A stretch of 45,615 nucleotides of DNA, from assembly GCA_965644295.1 (NCBI GenBank), contig CBFFRP010000385.1, positions 1 through 45,615 on the forward strand, read 5' to 3'. Below the pieces are notes generated by a model that was given only the letters and a program-made list of their open reading frames with translations, had not been told where the DNA came from and searched no databases. The stretch is from Paraphysomonas bandaiensis. Lineage: Eukaryota; Chrysophyceae. This document shows, in pieces, positions 35,501 to 45,615 of the stretch. The position numbers and the translations under genes were made by a program. Each line of letters begins with the position of its first letter. Position 1 is the first letter of the stretch.

Positions 35501-37778
35501 ACAACAATACTTTCAAACTACTTACAAAAGACACGGATGTCAAATACAATTCCATAGCTTTCCACCGAGACGTTATCGATCGACATTCCTCCCAAATATT
35601 AGGCGGCAAATTACTGCTATCAATCCCGTCCGCATAAACAGAACCAGAATCAACCAAGGTAGCGCGCATCTTAGAGATTTCGTCTCTACGTTCTTCACAA
35701 CGGCAGAGCCGCTGTTTCGTTGAATCCAAATCACTGCCATTTAACGATACTAATTTTAATTCTGTGAACGGAAGAATCAAATGCACCAGTTCTACTGCGG
35801 CATTTTGAGTTAGCACTACAGATGAATAACACTCTGATATAGTTTGATATAACATCAAGTCCTCCTCGGGTGATAATTGTTGAATAGTGGTATGTCTAAA
35901 TAATCGTTTAGTATGTTTTACTCTCAACAACCGCAGCAGAGTGTGCAGTGGTAAAAGCTCAAAGTCATCTGGGCGATTGCATAAAGCAGCGAAATAAATA
36001 GGGCCGAAATAGTCGTGCAAATACTGCGCACACTTGACCGAGCCTGAAAGAATGCAGCACACCAGAGGGTTTATTCCAGTATAAAGCTTCTCTGACACTT
36101 CCTCAACTTCACTTCTATCGACCAAACGTGAAAACCAATGCTCCTTCAGAAAAATACGTAAAATATCAACATTGTCAAGCAGACAGGCAACAGCGATCGG
36201 TGAGAAAACATCATATGATATACGAGCAAGTTCTGTAATTGAACGTAATTTTCCCGAAAGGCACCAATCACGGTAACTATCTATGGAACTCTCTGACGAT
36301 TTCTGCATGGTGGAAGAGGAAATCCATACTGGTAAGTATTTATGTCCCTTAAACCTCTCTAATATACTACTCAGCATGGAGAGATCGTTGCGGAGTGCGG
36401 GGATAATCAATATTGGCACAACTGGATATGCAGAGTGCTCGTGGTCGAGAGAATTCATATTGCAGTGTTGAGTTCCAATACCACAATACGTCATCACCAG
36501 AGATATAATGCGCAAACTATTAGAAATCGCCGCATGCTGTAAACAATTCAACCAAAACAGCTCCACTGGACAACACGACTCAACAAGTGACTTGTCAGTG
36601 GAATAGTTATCAAAAGAATACCATAACCTTCTCTCACAAATAGAAGTGACTTGCTGCGAATGCAAGTACGCATATCGTGTACCCACACTAATATAATCGC
36701 CAAAGGAATCCACAATCTCTTTCAGCACTTGAGCTTTTTTGTGTTGAATAACCAGCACAATACATCGCTTTAATTCCAAAATAATATCACGCAGCTGGCA
36801 GCATATAAGACTTTCGCTGAGTAAATTATCACTGTCCCTCCTCACACACTCATTTCTAAACAGTAATCGAACGTAGTTTGCTGAACTATTTATGATGCTG
36901 ATAGCACAGTTACTGTCCAAATAAAGCATGCACTGAGTAAATAGCGTATACTCTCCAGACAATCTTGGGTGGACACATTCACTGCTCCTCTCCTCAGAGG
37001 TATTCCAGAGGTCACTATCGTCTATGCACAACAACTGTACACATTTCAGCAATTGTCGGGAAGATATAATGTTCGACCAATCTCTAGTCCGCACTGAATG
37101 TAGGAGCAGCATTAAGGGTGTCATGTTTTTATTATCTCTCATCGACCGAGACTTGACTGTGCCACAATTGCAAAGACACAAGATAGCTTCATAGCGTAAA
37201 GCAGATGCTGCGATGTGAAGTGGAGTTTTTCCATTTAAGCATGTAGAGTTTGTGCTTAACCCTTCCGCGGACAGTACAAGTATCGTATCGACAGCATCAT
37301 GGTGGGCAGCGTGATGTAATAAATTCCAGCCGAATTCATCTACAGCGTGAAGTATAGGAAAATAACTGGATGAGTACTGGCGAATAATGTGTTGCACCAT
37401 ATCACTATCATTAGCTGCAACGGCATCAAACACTGAGCGCAATGATGTCATTGTATGAACAATGAGCCCTTCCGATCCGTCAAAGGGAGGGGTAAGATTT
37501 AAGTCTCTATTAAACATATCTTTGCACAGTCTCTTCCATGTATCAGCAGGTGTGGAAGGAAACATGCAATACATAAATACATAGGCCGCTAATCCATCCC
37601 ACTCCTCAGAAAACGATCTGCGTATCGTATGCGGAGCAACCATATGCCTGGCATATCGGATTAACTTAGCTATGGACCATACAGGACACTCTATCGACTT
37701 ATTCCTGATATGATCGCATATCAGAGACACTGCCTCGTTGAAATCATTAGGGAGCAGCGTGCTCTCGTGAGCTGACAT
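29546..37778 (-). CDS. Giant ankyrin-repeat protein, 2,728 aa, two exons
   Basis: Two long minus-strand frames (37778-33684 and 33658-29546) are separated by only 25 bases. A GTATTG donor at 33715 and a TTGCAG acceptor ending at 33670, with a TTGACTAAG branch-like word, define a 46-nt intron that joins them exactly in frame (SKEG^FIWMMDG). The coding length is 8,187 nt. Clear ankyrin repeats lie at the N-terminus (FGWNLLHHAAHHDAVDTIL near 149; NGKTPLHIAASALRYEAIL near 182; NMTPLMLLLH near 218). Others lie in the middle (GYTLLHSVATS soon after the intron) and at the C-terminus (GETLLHVCARRNFASLCEVL near 2640; NRPIHVSIACGHGAVTRVL). The long central parts are helical and may be degenerate repeats. 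There is no kinase, membrane segment or other catalytic motif that I can see. It is probably a scaffold; partners are unknown. It is intact, so it is under selection. Confidence 0.85.
33670..33715 (-). other. 46-nt intron inside the ankyrin gene
   Basis: It runs GT...AG, with donor GTATTG, branch-like TTGACTAAG and acceptor GTTGCAG. Its removal keeps the reading frame and eliminates the TGA that would end the first frame. The size fits the other introns in the window (43-67 nt). Confidence 0.85.
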
Positions 37779-38148
37779 CTATCCTGCCACTAGACCTCAC
37801 CGCGGACTGATAAAGTCACTGCGTTATCATCTAGTCGAATAGCATGATAGTCTGCTGAACGCAGAGCTCTTTAACAACAAGAAATTTAAATTGTCTGAGA
37901 ATTCCTGACATTATTTTCATATCTGTGGTTTTTTGTGGAGTAGTATGCAAAAAATGCTAGTTTTTAATGCACAATAGAAAATATAGACCTTATCGCAGAA
38001 AGTTGTTGGTACTGTATTCTATACTGTATCATGGTAGTCTTATAGCTAAGATTGGGCCGGAGCTATAGCGAGGTACACATACATGCACAGCAGCATATTC
38101 TTAGCGTGTGCTTGTGTGTCATTAATCATAGGAACTTAACATGATGTT
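37779..38148. other. Intergenic between divergent genes
   Basis: This lies between the ankyrin gene (minus) and the coiled-coil gene (plus) and is the likely promoter region of both. No distinct motif or gene is seen. Confidence 0.4.
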
Positions 38149-39036
38149 ATGAAACACCATATGAATTACCACGAACCTCAGCAACCTGACCACTTCGATA
38201 ACGGAAGTCTTGATGGACCCCCATATTTTGAACGCCTTGAAACTAATGAATATATTGAGCTCCAGGAGTCACGGAGAATTATAGAGGTGTGCTGTTGTGT
38301 TCCTCGTTGACTGGATGGACTAACACACTAACACATATAACCGAATGGTTTAGGTGCTACATCACCGAGTAAGAAGTCTTGAGAATATAAGTACGGGACT
38401 GTATATCTCATCATATCATGCGTAAATAACAGTCTGGTTATCAGATATTGATTTGGAATATCGTCTTGAACAGCAGGCAAAAGCGACATTAGCCGCAGAA
38501 AGTAAGTATACTGATATTGATATGTCGTGGAGAGCGAAGTACGAAGAATTAGAAAAGGTGGTGTTTTCATGTTTATTTGCCATCGTCGTCATTTTTGAAG
38601 TAGGAGACTCTGGAGTGGCAAAATAAGTATGTCACTCAGACACAGAAAACAGAAAAATTAAGAGAACATTTGAGTCGTACGGAACGGGAGCTATATGGCA
38701 TACTACAACGGAAGTATCAATTAATGCGCGGTGGTGGTGGTGCGCCATCCGAAGGCATGGGAAGCAAAGCTGAGAGCACAACATCCGGTGGTGGAAATGT
38801 CCAAAGTTTGAAGCAAATATTATCGCGTAGCGAACAGACATCTGCTCAACAACGAACAAATTCTACTCCACTTTCTACTAATAATACTCATACCGAAGAA
38901 CTATGTGATGTGTATAAGGTATATTTGTTGACTTAACATCTGATTGCAATTGATTCATATGAATTAGAAATTACCTCCCGATATGAAGAAACGACGCTTT
39001 CTGATAGATATTGGTGATTTCTTAGGTGTATCGTAG
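38149..39036 (+). CDS. Coiled-coil protein, 223 aa, five exons
   Basis: Exons 38149-38286, 38354-38390, 38445-38557, 38604-38918 and 38968-39036 join in frame through four GT-AG introns of 46-67 nt. The coding length is 672 nt, ending in TAG. After a polar N-terminus (NYHEPQQPDHFDN) the protein is a long charged coiled coil from about residue 35 to 145 (ELQESRRIIE, DLEYRLEQQAKATLAAES, EWQNKYVTQTQKTEKL, ERELYGILQRKYQLM). A Gly/Ser/Thr-rich linker follows, then a short basic tail (KLPPDMKKRRFLIDIGDFLG). The build suits a cytoskeletal or centrosomal/basal-body protein, but no named family is recognisable. It is intact. Confidence 0.8.
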
Positions 39037-40139
39037 ATTTGTAATATCATGAGATCTATCTACGTTGTATTGTATAGAGAAATGGAAGCCACTGGTCTTT
39101 GTGTTGCCTTAAACATGTGTTCATGACAGTTAATAACAACGTATTTTTGTTTACGACAACATAAGTTGATAAAAGTAGTTTCTCTTCCAGTGCTTGTAGC
39201 CGCGAATAATTGACACTACTCTTAAAACTGATATGGCGCTTTGTTGAAGATCACAAAAGGTATAAGAGAAAATATTTGTTTGTGCTATCCAGGGCTAGGG
39301 CAAAACAATCCATCAATTACGGTTCTGTTAAGCTAGCTCACAATACATTCTATATTATAGTATACAGTAACTTCTACATATCAGTGGTTTCTTGATTAAT
39401 AAATATTAATTAGGACTGCATATATATTATATATTATGTAATAACCAGCTATCAGGTTATTCTATACTATATGAGCTCTGTATTGTATATACTCAAGTTT
39501 GTACATATTATTTGTGCAACATAGATTGAATATCATTATTATTGCCATATCTCACATTAAGATATATGATATATTATGACTATGACAATTCATGTTTATC
39601 ATTGATATTTACATAATCATTCAAAAGACTAAGAAGGACATGATTATCAATAATGAGACATAATGATGAAGATGATGATGGATGATATATATATATGTTC
39701 TTATTATATATATATATATATAGACTTTAAGGCTGGAGAAGTTTACTGGAGAATTCCGGGTTTGATATCCACGCTGATAGATGTGTATTGCCAGATTATC
39801 CAGTAATACAGTTATACATTACGTATTTCTTCAGTGCTTATTAGGGATTGATTGTACTTAGGAGTACACATACAAGGCTTCAACTACAATGAGAATACTG
39901 AATGTATCTTCCCTTATACAGTTGTGATGAGTTATCATGATCAACTGTGTTAGACTGATGTGTTTGGTTTGGTATTGAATATGAATGATGTTCATTCCAT
40001 TGATCACGGAATCGTAGGTAGACTTACATGTATTAATGATAATGAGATGCAATTTCTTTACTCTTGAAATTGCTTGTAGATAGTATTATTGTAGCTGTAT
40101 ACTTATATTCATTGTTAGTCATTCATATTACTGGTTACT
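39037..40139. other. AT-rich intergenic region with TA microsatellite
   Basis: No gene is visible. TA dinucleotide runs occur at 39684-39721 and around 39420. A short GATGAAGATGATGATGGATG run precedes the first. Confidence 0.5.
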
Positions 40140-40415
40140 ATGGATGAGGAGACTCTTGACAGAGTACGAGAGTCTGCCACATTGGATTCAGTTAGAACGA
40201 CCCTTAGGCTTATGCTGGGAGGGTTGGATACTTCTATTGTTAATGCCAATGAAGAGCAAATCCGAAATATCGGTATTGCTTTTGGCTTAAATAGTGAAGA
40301 AGTAGAGATCTTGGTATCTCAATTAACTCTCCCAATTAATCAGGGCGCGAGTTGCGTATATCGATTAATTGATTTTCAATTAATGGCAATTAATCAATTG
40401 TTATTGAAATCGTGA
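40140..40415 (+). CDS. Hypothetical helical protein, first exon likely
   Basis: The ATG at 40140 opens a 91-codon frame. The first 60 residues look genuine and helical (ETLDRVRESATLDSVRTTLR; EEQIRNIGIAFGLNSEEVEI). From about 40340 the sequence turns into TTAATT-rich DNA, so the coding part probably ends there at an intron that I cannot place. Other coding-looking text nearby (LVPEVTARVFIEKINENGED at about 40545-40605) may be a further exon. The family is unknown. Confidence 0.35.
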   Translation: MDEETLDRVRESATLDSVRTTLRLMLGGLDTSIVNANEEQIRNIGIAFGLNSEEVEILVSQLTLPINQGASCVYRLIDFQLMAINQLLLKS

Positions 40416-41439
40416 CAGCAAACCATAATTGCATTTATATTTGACTCCAGCTTACTTCAATTAATTAATCAATAAATAATCGTTTTAGCACTAGCAAGTT
40501 GATTTATTTCACATAACACATAACATATCAGCAATATGAGCGATAACCTGGTACCTGAAGTCACTGCTCGAGTGTTCATCGAGAAAATAAATGAAAATGG
40601 CGAAGACGTTGCATTAGAGAGTTGCTGGAAATGTCGTGAGTGCCCTGTAGGAAAGGCGTTTCTAAGGATAAAGAGATGATGACAGTGAGTGTCTAGAGTT
40701 AGTTCAGAATGACAACACTGCACTACGTTTGATTGATGGTAACATGCAGCAGAAGCAAGCATGTACACACAGACAGGGGGAGGGGCACAAGCTAGTGCTC
40801 AACAACACACTTGAACCACAACTGTCAAAACATTGGAATAGTTGCACTACGTATTTCTGAGCTCCAGCTGAAAGACTTATACAATACTGTTGACATTTAT
40901 AAAATAATTTAATCCTTTGTCAAAGAGCGCGAGGCAGCATCTAAAAGGGTTAAACTTGGAATAATGGAGAATATATATGCCAATAATACCACTAATCTTG
41001 TTCGTTGCTACAACCAACTTACAGCATTTATAATCCACTCTGAATTCAAGCTGACATTAATGTTATATTTCCGTTGTGTGCATCCGTCTAGTACATGTAT
41101 CATCCTATATCAAGTAACCGGAATGAGTTCACTATAAGGAGTGAACAGGTGTCAGATATATCAACATTCTGTTTGCTGGATTGTAAGGGGTATATATAAG
41201 GGCCTATTTTGATAAAAGGAAATAATTTATTAGGGTCGGTCTGATGAACACGCCCCTACAATAACATTACTCAGTGTGCTCTTCCCTCATGGATTTTACT
41301 ATTTTCGCAGGAAAGAGAACCGAAATACACTGCAAAGATGAACGCGAAGTGGCTTGAGGGTAACTGAGGTATGTCACTCATTGGCTTTCTCATTCTTTCG
41401 ATTCGAATCTTCTTGAGAGTGTGTGATCCACCGTGACAG

Positions 41440-41595
41440 CCAACTCATACCAATGAAGAACTGCATGACACACTATTGAGAGCTAGAAATCGATTAAACC
41501 AGACCTATTGGAAGCATCATATGAAAGTATGCCTCGCAGCCAGACTTCAAGCTAAACTGTTGTATTTTTGTAGCTTTGTAATTTCAAACTCTTAA
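41440..41595 (+). other. Candidate terminal exon, unassigned
   Basis: After a candidate acceptor (CGTGACAG) an open frame of 51 codons reads NEELHDTLLRARNRLNQTYW, then KHHMKVCLAARLQAKLL, to TAA. An upstream piece at about 41310-41360 (REPKYTAKMNAKWLEG) could belong to it, but the phases do not match simply. Apart from these pieces, 40620-41857 shows no gene. Confidence 0.3.
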
Positions 41596-41857
41596 AAGAC
41601 GGCATTTGTGCGCAAAAAACTATATTTCTAGAAATCTGTATAGAAATTGTATAGAAATTGTATGCAGTACATATTTTTGTGTAGAAGCTGGGGGCACGAC
41701 AGTATTCTAGTGTATGGTATACTGCCTTGTTCAGGGATGTACTCTGGAGACAGCAGCAGTATGAGCAGGGCAGATGTGCCATACATAGAACACGCACCAC
41801 TCAGCACTGTTGTATGGTCGGCACTGGATATATATATTCCAAGGAGAGTGTTCTAAT

Positions 41858-44111
41858 ATGATAGCATCGTCTCGGCTTTGCACGTACCTCTTACATGATG
41901 CGAGAAGTCGACAGCTTCCTCGACACATTGTAAAGCTGAGTGCCTTGACGACCAATCGCATCATCAGGAGGCACTTTCAGTCCGCTGAAGATATCAGAAA
42001 TGTTGGAATCATTGCCCACATTGATGCAGGTATGGAATACAGTGTATATGTGTTGATGTAATGTATCGTAAGGGAAAACAACTACCACTGAGCACATACT
42101 GTATACTTGTGGAGTAACGAAAGAGGTCGGGCGAGTTGATGATGGGAACACTATGATGGACTTCCTTCCACAAGAGCGTGAGAGAGGAATCACCATATCA
42201 TCTGCAGCAATTGCTTTTAATTGGAATGGTTCTACTATAAACCTTATTGATACCCCAGGGCATGTTGACTTCACTATCGAAGTTGAGCGGTCGGTTCGTG
42301 TGATGGATTCTGCAGTGGTAATACTGGATAGTGTTGCTGGCGTTCAAGCGCAAACACGCACAGTATGGAAGCAGGCAGAGAGACAATCTCTTCCAGCGAT
42401 TGTTTATATTAATAAAATGGACCGCGATGGTTCGTCCTTTACTGATTCTGTAAAGTCCCTACAGCAGAAACTGAATGTTAACCCTCTACCTATCCAAATT
42501 CCGTACTTCAAAAATGATAACTTTCACGGTGTAATTGATTTGATATCTTTCCAATCGCTTTCTTGGGAAGATTCTAACAACTCCAAGACAAGAAATGGAT
42601 TAGTGTCGGAACCTATTACCGAAGATCACCCGCAATACTCCGAAGCTGTGGAGGCTAGAGAGCGCATGTTTGAAGGACTAGCAGATGTCGATGAAGAAAT
42701 TATGGAGTTATATCTCAAGGAAGGGAGTCTTTCTATCGAGCAAGCTCTGGATAGTATTCGAAGGGCATGCATCAGCAGATCTGTGGTTCCCATCCTGTGT
42801 GGAACTTCGTTGAAGAAGAAAGGAACCGAACCTCTATTGAATGCAATTAAACATTTTTTACCTTCTCCACGGGATAGAGGTTCATGCAAAGCCCTTGATA
42901 AAAAGAAAGGAAAGGAGTTGATGGTTAAGTTGGATTCAGACGAACTCGTTGCTTTTGCATTCAAGGTGATTCATGACGTTTCGCGAGGGACACTAGTGTT
43001 TGTGCGTGTGTATTCGGGCTCTATTATGCATAGAAAACCCTTGTACAACACCTCGAAGGGTCAAAAGGATACCCCCAATCAACTTCTTAAAATTGCTGCA
43101 GACAATTTAATACAAACTGATAGAATTGACGCAGGAAATATTGGTTGTATTGTTGGACTTAAGCACACCTCTACTGGTGACACGTTAGTTCTAGGAAACA
43201 GTGGAATAAAAACGTACACATTGGATGGCTTGACAGTTCCGTCTTCGGTGTACGTGGTAGCAATTGAGCCAGAGCGCTCATCTCAGCAACAAGACTTAAC
43301 CAAGGCTCTTGATATTTTATGTTTAGAGGATCCCAGTTTGCAGTACGAAATATGCGAGGAAGGTGGGAATATATTAGTTAGAGGATTGGGCGAGCTGCAT
43401 GTGGAAATTGTGTGTGACAAATTAAGGAGGCAATTCAAAATAGACGTAAATTTGGGTGAAGCTTATGTGGCATACAGAGAAACTATTGCTGCTAGTACTC
43501 CAATTGAAAAAAGATACGTCATGGACAGATCGCTCGGTGGGAACCGCATGTTTGCAGCGATAACAATATCCCTTCAGCAAAACGACAAAATGGACTCGAC
43601 GAATGTCAATATCGATAAAGCATTGGATAAACGTTTGACCCATCAGGAGAGATATGTTTTAGCGGATGCATTTAATGCGGCTTCCGTTTCTGGAAGTCAA
43701 GGGTATCCATTGGTTGGAATGTCCATATGTATTTGCGATTTCGAAAAAGACGGAGATACAAGTGAAGGCGCTATCCGTGCTTGTGCTGCAGGACTATTGG
43801 GGTCTGTAATGAAGGAGTTAGGGACTGTCCTGCTTGAACCAGTAATGAGCATTGAAGTAGAAGTTCCAGAGATGTATGTTGGTGATGTGTTATCTGATTT
43901 GTCAGTTCGACGAAGGGCAACCATAGGAGAAATGACGTCGATAGCAGATGGTTTTTCTTCTATCACTGGAGTTGTTCCATTTGCTACTATGTTGGGATAC
44001 GCAACTGATATCAGGTCGATGACACACGGACAAGGAACGTTTTCACTTCTTTATTTAGAACACCAGCCCGTTACTTACTCAGATAGCGTTTCTCATGATG
44101 CTGATAAATAA
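41858..44111 (+). CDS. GFM2: Mitochondrial elongation factor G2 (ribosome-releasing GTPase), 736 aa
   Basis: EF-G2mt works with the recycling factor to split mitochondrial ribosomes after termination. Exon 1 (41858-42029) encodes a basic N-terminus fit for mitochondrial import and the start of the P-loop (AHIDAG). A 43-nt intron (42030-42072) interrupts it, and exon 2 begins GKTTTTEH. Switch I region RERGITI, DTPGH (near residue 117) and NKMD (near 171) are all present, followed by domain II (VFVRVYSG, GLKHTSTGDT) and domains III-V (EDPSLQYEI, GLGELHVEI, AYRETI, LLEPVMSIEV, HGQGTFSL). EDPSLQYEI and the sequence VGLKHTSTGD fit GFM2 better than EF-G1. The length is close to human GFM2 (779). 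An in-frame upstream ATG at 41810 could extend the leader. It is intact. Confidence 0.9.
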
Positions 44112-44570
44112 TTTAATTTTTAGTGGTACTATATTGGTAACTGCAGCATTTTGCATAAGACAGGAAGTCTATAGTTTATTATTTGTGTATCACAAAGATT
44201 GCGTTGATTACTCAGTACATCACATGTGAACGAATCCTGCGATGTATCACAAGAATTCAACGAATCACGTAGTCCAGCTCAAACGAATAAATTAGGTGTA
44301 ACAGAATTAATGTGACCTAAGTAAATGTCAGAGAAAATTTATAGTGCATTGACGTGTTGTGCATAAGATACACACTTATACCTTATACTATGACAGCTTC
44401 ACATCATTTAAAGATTTCCGAGATATGATGAAAAACGCATTTCAAAAAACTAAGTAGACAGAGGTGAAAACTACAATTAAGCATTTCCAATTAAATACGC
44501 AACAGATTTTATCAACACTATACTGCAGTATTGTGGGAGCGATACTAAGAATGGCTAAAATATTAGTAAA
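44112..44570. other. 3' flank of EF-G2; no gene
   Basis: This is ordinary AT-rich flank. Only short frames are present, none convincing. Confidence 0.45.
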
Positions 44571-44646
44571 AAACGAAGGGAAGGGACAAGGACAAGCCTT
44601 TTTCTACCCCAACCCCTCAAGGGGCCTCTTCTCTTCGAGTGTTTCC

Positions 44647-44669
44647 AATTACAACCTTCGGTTGTAATT
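44647..44669. repeat. Perfect hairpin, 10-bp stem, 3-base loop
   Basis: AATTACAACC, loop TTC, GGTTGTAATT. It lies 22 bases right of a smaller hairpin (CCCCT-CA-AGGGG, 44613-44624). Both lie at the point where composition changes. Confidence 0.8.
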
Positions 44670-44794
44670 CCTTCTCTTTGTAAGTTTAACTTATAACTTA
44701 TTATTAATAAGTTATAATTACTTTATATATTATTTATATTCTTAAATAAAATTAATAACTTTATATATTATTTATATTGTTATAATAAAAAGTA

Positions 44795-44825
44795 ATATAG
44801 ATAACAAAGTAGATTTAATAAGTAG
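44795..44825. repeat. Inverted repeat, left arm (31 bp)
   Basis: It is perfectly complementary to 44919-44949 over 31 bases, with a 93-base spacer. The arm contains AGTAGATTTAAT, which is repeated again just inside the spacer. Confidence 0.9.
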
Positions 44826-44918
44826 ATTTAATAGTAGATATAGAGAGAGGGAAAAATTAAAATGAAAAATAATTTAAATTTGTAAAGGTTGTAAAACCCC
44901 GGGATTCTACCATAAAAA

Positions 44919-44949
44919 CTACTTATTAAATCTACTTTGTTATCTATAT
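44919..44949. repeat. Inverted repeat, right arm (31 bp)
   Basis: This is the partner of 44795-44825. The spacer holds a GAGAGAGGG run and a CCCCGGG word. Confidence 0.9.
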
Positions 44950-45100
44950 GACTTTTTTATAATAATGTATAATGGCAATGCTTAAAGCTCTGGAATGTAG
45001 TTGTAGTGATATAATGGCGAAGCTTTAAGCAAAAACTCATAAAACCTTGAATTCTAATTTAAATATAGAATATAATAATGTAATGCTATATTATATATAG

Positions 45101-45615
45101 ATGTCAATTTATACAAAGCCGAAAACAAGCAATAATGCCATTTTCAATGCAGAAAATCATAAACAGATTGAAACAGCAAGAGTAATATTAAATATGGCGG
45201 AATATGCAAGATTAGACAATGCTAAATTTACAGCGAATGTTGAAATCTTGAATGGTAATAACTTAACCATAAACAATGAACCCCAAACAGTTGCTTTCAC
45301 AGATTCAAAAAATAATATGTTATTAGATATAAACACAAGATTATTAAACCTCACTGGAAATGAAATACAAACATTAGACGGTATAAATACCAATGAAACT
45401 ATACAATCACAATTAGATACATTGACAGCAAGTTTTAATGGTCTTGATGCTCTCCAAGATATAGACTTAATTAATATACCGAATTTACAAACGGATGTAG
45501 CAAACTTACAAGCCCAAGATATAGCATTACAGAACAATATAAATTCTAAACATGATATAATCGATCTGAATAATAAGTTAGATTCTGGATTAGTTTATGA
45601 CTCTACATTTACTGA
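45101..45615 (+). CDS. Fibre-like protein of viral type, N-terminal part, runs off the window
   Basis: The ATG at 45101 follows a TATATATAG run, and the frame stays open for 171 codons to the window end. The protein is rich in Asn, Asp, Leu, Ile and Thr. A short N-terminal head (SIYTKPKTSNNAIFNAENHK) is followed by repeated heptad-like units (SQLDTLTASF, LQTDVANLQAQDIALQNNI) and a SKHDIIDLNNKLDSGLVYD segment. The heptads and the NxKLDS-type phrase are familiar from trimeric tail-fibre or fibre-like proteins of phages and large algal DNA viruses. Codon use is far more AT-rich than in the host genes of this window. The role (attachment fibre or structural protein) is inferred. The C-terminus is missing. 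Confidence 0.55.
   Translation, partial: MSIYTKPKTSNNAIFNAENHKQIETARVILNMAEYARLDNAKFTANVEILNGNNLTINNEPQTVAFTDSKNNMLLDINTRLLNLTGNEIQTLDGINTNETIQSQLDTLTASFNGLDALQDIDLINIPNLQTDVANLQAQDIALQNNINSKHDIIDLNNKLDSGLVYDSTFT

Larger units (their letters stand above)
44571..45615 (+). mobile_element. Left edge of a probable integrated DNA virus or virus-like element
   Basis: A short GC-containing stretch (44571-44640) is followed abruptly by extremely AT-rich DNA that continues to the window end. The features are two hairpins (44613-44624 and 44647-44669), a 31-bp perfect inverted repeat (44795-44825 and 44919-44949), and a fibre-like gene starting at 45101. Such a composition break with viral-type coding is what integrated polinton-like viruses, virophages or large DNA viruses look like in protist genomes. 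The other end, capsid or polymerase genes are outside the window, so the class cannot be fixed. A contig chimera with viral DNA is the main alternative. Confidence 0.5.

Noticed and set aside
40355-40475. TTAATT-rich palindromic stretch
   Set aside because: Short palindromes are expected in such AT-rich sequence; no longer arm or repeat copy is present.
42198-43966. Minus-strand frames inside EF-G2
   Set aside because: These are shadows of the strongly conserved plus-strand gene.
44571-45615. Mitochondrial DNA insertion as the source of the AT-rich end
   Set aside because: The AT content and hairpins would fit, but the long open frame is fibre-like and not a mitochondrial gene.

Overview
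The window is nuclear DNA from a microbial eukaryote. The genes use the standard code: CapZ-alpha ends in TGA, EF-G2 in TAA and the coiled-coil gene in TAG. They carry many very short GT-AG introns, mostly 43-67 nt. The base sequence is AT-rich. The gene set (26S proteasome ATPase, CapZ-alpha, DENN, DHHC, PH domain, mitochondrial EF-G2) is general eukaryotic, and I cannot name the lineage from sequence alone. The layout and the virus-like right edge suggest a free-living protist or alga.

Left block (about 0.8-19 kb). Almost every recognisable gene here looks broken. They are a DHHC palmitoyltransferase, an aldo/keto reductase of the D-threo-aldose dehydrogenase type, a SCI1/NKAPD1-like nuclear protein, the proteasome ATPase Rpt6, a VPS4/katanin-like AAA ATPase, and a DENN protein that is largely open but seems damaged near its end. 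Lesions are single-base insertions and deletions plus stops. Catalytic motifs and some splice sites are still readable. The block also holds a diverged solo LTR, a three-copy dispersed repeat, several direct repeats and a GC-rich island between direct repeats.

Middle and right (19.5-44.1 kb). Genes here are intact and splice cleanly. They are a PH-domain protein, F-actin capping protein alpha (8 exons), a small coiled-coil protein that may be Mediator subunit 21, a 223-aa coiled-coil protein (5 exons) and mitochondrial EF-G2 (2 exons). Two adjacent 4.1-kb ORFs join in frame through a 46-nt intron into one 2,728-aa ankyrin-repeat protein. Between the Mediator-like gene and the ankyrin gene lies a complete, apparently very young Ty1/copia retrotransposon. 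Its two 321-bp LTRs are identical, and it has a 5-bp target duplication and one gag-pol frame. As in yeast Ty1, the start codon lies inside the 5' LTR and the primer-binding site is inside the coding frame.

Right edge (about 44.6 kb to the end). Composition turns abruptly very AT-rich. Two small hairpins and a 31-bp perfect inverted repeat precede an open frame for a fibre-like protein that runs off the window. I read this as the edge of an integrated DNA virus or virus-like element. The genes do not form a pathway; this is an ordinary eukaryotic locus with decay on one side and mobile DNA in the middle and at the right.
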